This document shows positions 6,013-8,825 of a stretch of DNA of 8,825 nucleotides, piece after piece. A program made the translations under genes and the position numbers. Position 1 is the first letter of the stretch, and each line of letters opens with the position of its first letter. Origin of the DNA: Flammeovirgaceae bacterium UBA4659 (GTDB lineage Bacteria; Bacteroidota; Bacteroidia; Cytophagales; Cyclobacteriaceae); NCBI GenBank assembly GCA_002405445.1, contig DHLV01000008.1, positions 1-8,825 of the forward strand, read 5' to 3'. The notes under the pieces are model-generated. The model was given only the letters and a program-made list of their open reading frames with translations. It searched no databases and had not been told where the DNA came from.

Positions 6013-8825
6013 ATGCACCCGGTGTTGCATCACCTTCGCGAACGCCTGGCCGCCTTCAGGCGCAGGTACTACTGGAACAACTTCCTGCGCGGAAGTGTGC
6101 TCACCCTTTCGCTGCTGCTCACTTACCTGGTGGTGGCGGCTCTGCTCGAATACAACCTGTGGATGGGCTCGGCCGCACGCCTCACGCTGTTGCTGTTGTT
6201 TTTTGCTACAGCCGCGTACTGCATTTATCGGTTTCTGCGCGCTCCGCTGGCGTTTTGGCTGGCCAAACGCGGCCTGGCCGATGAAGACAGTGCCCGCCTC
6301 ATTGGCCGCCACTTCCCCAACGTGCGCGACCGCCTGGTGAACGTACTGCAACTGTCGGCCGTGGCGCCCAGCGCATTGGCCGAAGCCGGCATTGCCCAAA
6401 AGTCGCAGGCGCTGCAGCATGTGCCCTTCGAAAATGCCGTGGATCTGCGCGAGAACGTGCGCTACCTGAAGTTTCTGCTGGTGCCAGTGGCGGCTATTCT
6501 GCTGTTGTCGCTGTTTAACTCCGCCATCTTCACCCAAAGCACCCAACGCATCGTGCAGTTCAACCGCGAGTTCAGCCCGGCCATGCCCTTCCGGTTTGTG
6601 TTGCCGCAGCGACCCCTCGCTTTTGTTAACGAGGACTTCACCTTCGTGGTGAAGACGGAGGGCGAGGCCCTGCCGGCCGAAGTGTACATCAACAACGGCA
6701 CGCTGAAGATGAAAATGGAAAACACCGGCAGCGGCACCTTTCAATATGTGTTTGAAAAAGTCCAGGACGATTTGCGCTTTCAACTTGAAGCCTCCGGCTT
6801 TTTCTCGGAACCCTACACCATTCCCGTAATCAGTCGGCCCGAACTGCTGCAACTGGGCATTACACTCGAGTTTCCCGCCTACCTCAGGCGCAGCCCCGAA
6901 CAGCTGAATAACCCGGGCGCCCTGGAAGTGCCCGAGGGCACGCGCATCGGGTGGAAAGTAAAAACGGCTCACGCCCGCGAGGCCTTTATCGAGTTCCGGT
7001 CGGCACCGGGCCCGCAGGGCATGCAAACGTCTGATAATCAGTTTTTTACCTTCAATAAAGGATTTCGCCAACCCGATGAATACTCGCTGGTGCTGGAGAA
7101 TGAACACAGCAAAAACCGCGACCGCATCACCTACCCCATTCAGGTGATTAAAGATCAACACCCGGAAATTGTGGTGGAGAACCTGCGCGATTCCGTATTG
7201 TACAAAGCCGTGATTTTGGGCGGCTCGCTGGCCGATGACTACGGGCTGACGGCATTGAAACTTCACTACCAGATTGCCCGCGGCCCCCAGGTGGTGCGGC
7301 AAGCCTCCGCCCCGATTGACTTGAAGGGCACGCAAAACACACAAAGCTTTTTCATCACCTGGCCGGTGGATTCGCTCCAACTGCAACCGGGCGATCAACT
7401 TAACTATTATCTGGAGGTATGGGACAACGATGGCGTGAATGGTCGCAAGTCTACGCGCTCGGCTTCGTATGTTTTTGCCATGCCGGGGCAGGAGGAGTTA
7501 AAGGCCGAAATCGCACGATCGGAAAATGCCGCAGAGAACAAACTGAACCGCAGCCTGCAGCAGGCGAAGTCGCTGCAGAAATCCATCGAAGAAGCGCAGC
7601 AGAAATTGCGCGGCAAGCAAACGCTGAGCTGGGAGGATAAACAAATGCTGGAAGACCTCGTGCAGCAGAAGCAAAAGCTGGACGACCTGATTGAGAAGCT
7701 GGTGGAAGAGAAGAAATCACTGAATGAAAAAAAGGATGCCTTTACCGAACAGAGCGAGCGCGTAAAAGAGAAGGCCGAACAGCTGCAAAAGCTGATTGAC
7801 GAGCTGAAGCAGGACGAGGAGATGCGCAAGCTGTTTGAAGAACTGGAGAAGATGTTGAAAGAAAATGCTTCGCCCAACGACATCCAGAAAATGCTGGAGA
7901 AGATGAACCGGCAGGAAATGAATCTGGAAAAGGAATTGGAGCGCGCGATGGAGTTGCTGAAGCAGGAGATGTTTGACTTCAAGCTGGACCAGGCCATTCA
8001 GCAGATCAAACAGCAAACCGAAGAACAAAAACAGTTGCTGGAAAAAACCAGCGAAGCCGCGGGCGAAAAGAAACCGGAGGGCGCAAAGGAGGGGAACAAA
8101 CCAAAAGAGGGTGATGGCAAAAAAGGCGATGAACCGAAAGACAAAGGCGAACAAAAACCGGGCGACAACCCCACCGGTGAAAAAAACGACAAGCCTGAAA
8201 ATGAAAAGCTGGCCGAGCAACAGCAAAAGCTGAAAAGTGACTTTGAAAAATTTGAGGAGACGCTGAAGGAGTTGGAGAAGATGGGCGAGGAGATCAGCGA
8301 ACCCACCGACACCCCGGGCGAGCAGGACCGCGAACAGTTGAAACAGGAACAGAACGAAAGTGAGCAGCAGCTGAAAGAGAACAAGCCGCGCAAGTCCATG
8401 GACTCGCAGAAGAAAGCCATTGAAAAAATGCAGCAAATGCAACAGCAACTCGAGGGCATGCAGAACAGCATGGAAATGGAAATGAACATGGAGAATCTGG
8501 AATCCATGCGCCATATCCTGCACGGGTTAATCAAGTTGTCATTCGACCAGGAGACGCTGATGAAAGACTTCAATGACGTGCAGCAAAGCGACCCGCGCTA
8601 CATCGGGCTTTCGCAGCAGCAACTGAAGCTTCAGGACGATGCTAAAGTGCTGGAAGACAGCTTGTTAGCACTCGCTCAGCGCGATGTTATGATGGGGGCG
8701 GCCATCACCCGCGAGGTAACGGAACTCAACGGGCACATCGAAAAGGCAGTAGAGCAAATCAAAGAGCGGAGGAAGAGCAATGCCTCGGCTGAGATGCAAT
8801 CTTCGATGACGAGCATTAACAACCT
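6013..8825 (+). CDS. DUF4175 family coiled-coil membrane protein (3' end outside window)
   Basis: The frame runs 937 codons from ATG 6013 to the window end without a stop. Family members, as I recall them, are around 1,100 residues, so a modest C-terminal part is missing. The N-terminus has a basic stretch (RRRYYWNNFLRG), two membrane segments (about 29-47 and 55-75) and a third at about 154-168. Residues about 190-480 look like beta-sandwich domains in the cell envelope, with ADDYGL (407-412) and EVWDNDGVNG (about 469) as family-like blocks. From about 494 nearly everything is Glu/Lys/Gln-rich coiled coil, broken by a Gly/Lys/Glu/Pro linker at about 681-728. It is probably anchored in the inner membrane and projects into the periplasm; its function is unknown. 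The ATG puts the basic segment right before the first membrane helix, but there is no Shine-Dalgarno near it, and the frame is open back to 5833. Confidence 0.88.
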   Translation, partial: MHPVLHHLRERLAAFRRRYYWNNFLRGSVLTLSLLLTYLVVAALLEYNLWMGSAARLTLLLLFFATAAYCIYRFLRAPLAFWLAKRGLADEDSARLIGRHFPNVRDRLVNVLQLSAVAPSALAEAGIAQKSQALQHVPFENAVDLRENVRYLKFLLVPVAAILLLSLFNSAIFTQSTQRIVQFNREFSPAMPFRFVLPQRPLAFVNEDFTFVVKTEGEALPAEVYINNGTLKMKMENTGSGTFQYVFEKVQDDLRFQLEASGFFSEPYTIPVISRPELLQLGITLEFPAYLRRSPEQLNNPGALEVPEGTRIGWKVKTAHAREAFIEFRSAPGPQGMQTSDNQFFTFNKGFRQPDEYSLVLENEHSKNRDRITYPIQVIKDQHPEIVVENLRDSVLYKAVILGGSLADDYGLTALKLHYQIARGPQVVRQASAPIDLKGTQNTQSFFITWPVDSLQLQPGDQLNYYLEVWDNDGVNGRKSTRSASYVFAMPGQEELKAEIARSENAAENKLNRSLQQAKSLQKSIEEAQQKLRGKQTLSWEDKQMLEDLVQQKQKLDDLIEKLVEEKKSLNEKKDAFTEQSERVKEKAEQLQKLIDELKQDEEMRKLFEELEKMLKENASPNDIQKMLEKMNRQEMNLEKELERAMELLKQEMFDFKLDQAIQQIKQQTEEQKQLLEKTSEAAGEKKPEGAKEGNKPKEGDGKKGDEPKDKGEQKPGDNPTGEKNDKPENEKLAEQQQKLKSDFEKFEETLKELEKMGEEISEPTDTPGEQDREQLKQEQNESEQQLKENKPRKSMDSQKKAIEKMQQMQQQLEGMQNSMEMEMNMENLESMRHILHGLIKLSFDQETLMKDFNDVQQSDPRYIGLSQQQLKLQDDAKVLEDSLLALAQRDVMMGAAITREVTELNGHIEKAVEQIKERRKSNASAEMQSSMTSINN

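Noticed and set aside
5858..6340. A 160-codon plus frame rich in Cys, Arg and Trp
   Set aside because: It crosses the palindrome and is out of frame with the well-supported DUF4175 sequence; no homologous pattern is visible.
5788..7398. A 536-codon open frame on the minus strand
   Set aside because: It lies antisense to the DUF4175 gene, is rich in His, Gln, Arg and Ala without any domain, and its last part runs through the palindrome. It is a shadow of biased GC-rich codons on the other strand.
7717..8523. A 268-codon minus-strand frame full of Leu and Phe, resembling a membrane protein
   Set aside because: The complement of Glu/Lys/Gln-rich coiled-coil codons reads as Leu/Phe; there is no start context or family pattern.
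7407..8573. Two Ser/Phe/Cys-rich minus-strand frames (7407-7997 and 7998-8573)
   Set aside because: They are also complements of the coiled-coil codons (CTT, TTC and TCC from AAG, GAA and GGA) and have no recognisable content.

Overview
The window looks like a piece of a Bacteroidota chromosome, probably a Cytophagales/Cyclobacteriaceae-like organism (inference). The grounds are a PCMD-type surface lipoprotein, two secreted beta-barrel proteins, a DUF4175-type coiled-coil membrane protein, a Bacteroidota-style TAnnTTTG promoter element, and no regular Shine-Dalgarno sites. No RNA gene, CRISPR array or phage gene is visible.

Layout. Bases 1-292 are the right end of an insertion sequence: the last 37 codons of an IS5-like transposase and a non-coding tail. 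A promoter-like element (294-301) lies just outside it and reads into a tight plus-strand cluster. That cluster is a secreted beta-barrel protein (333-1049), a PCMD lipoprotein with a TTG start 2 bases later (1052-2104), and a short-chain dehydrogenase 9 bases after that (2114-3010). A second secreted beta-barrel protein, resembling the phenol-degradation MetA-like transporters, follows (3089-3856). Next comes a lipoprotein alpha/beta hydrolase broken by an in-frame TAA (3935-4933), so the catalytic Ser and His fall on opposite sides of the stop. Bases 4934-5278 hold no convincing gene. A secreted SnoaL/NTF2-like (DUF4440-type) protein occupies 5279-5710. After a roughly 300-base spacer with a strong REP-like palindrome (5832-5882), a large DUF4175 protein starts at 6013 and runs off the window end.

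How the parts may work together. The first three genes are spaced like one transcript, and their products would sit in or face the outer membrane, except the cytosolic dehydrogenase. A barrel plus a PCMD lipoprotein suggests a cell-surface module of unknown substrate (inference). The DUF4175 gene is a separate unit, clearly richer in G+C than the cluster, with much of its length in coiled coil. The left part (IS end, nonsense-mutated hydrolase, gene-poor gap) looks like accessory DNA in flux; the right part looks like conserved chromosome. I found no clear evidence for a wholly new system. The points most worth a second look are the barrel/PCMD/SDR cluster, the interrupted hydrolase, the IS-edge promoter and the palindrome.
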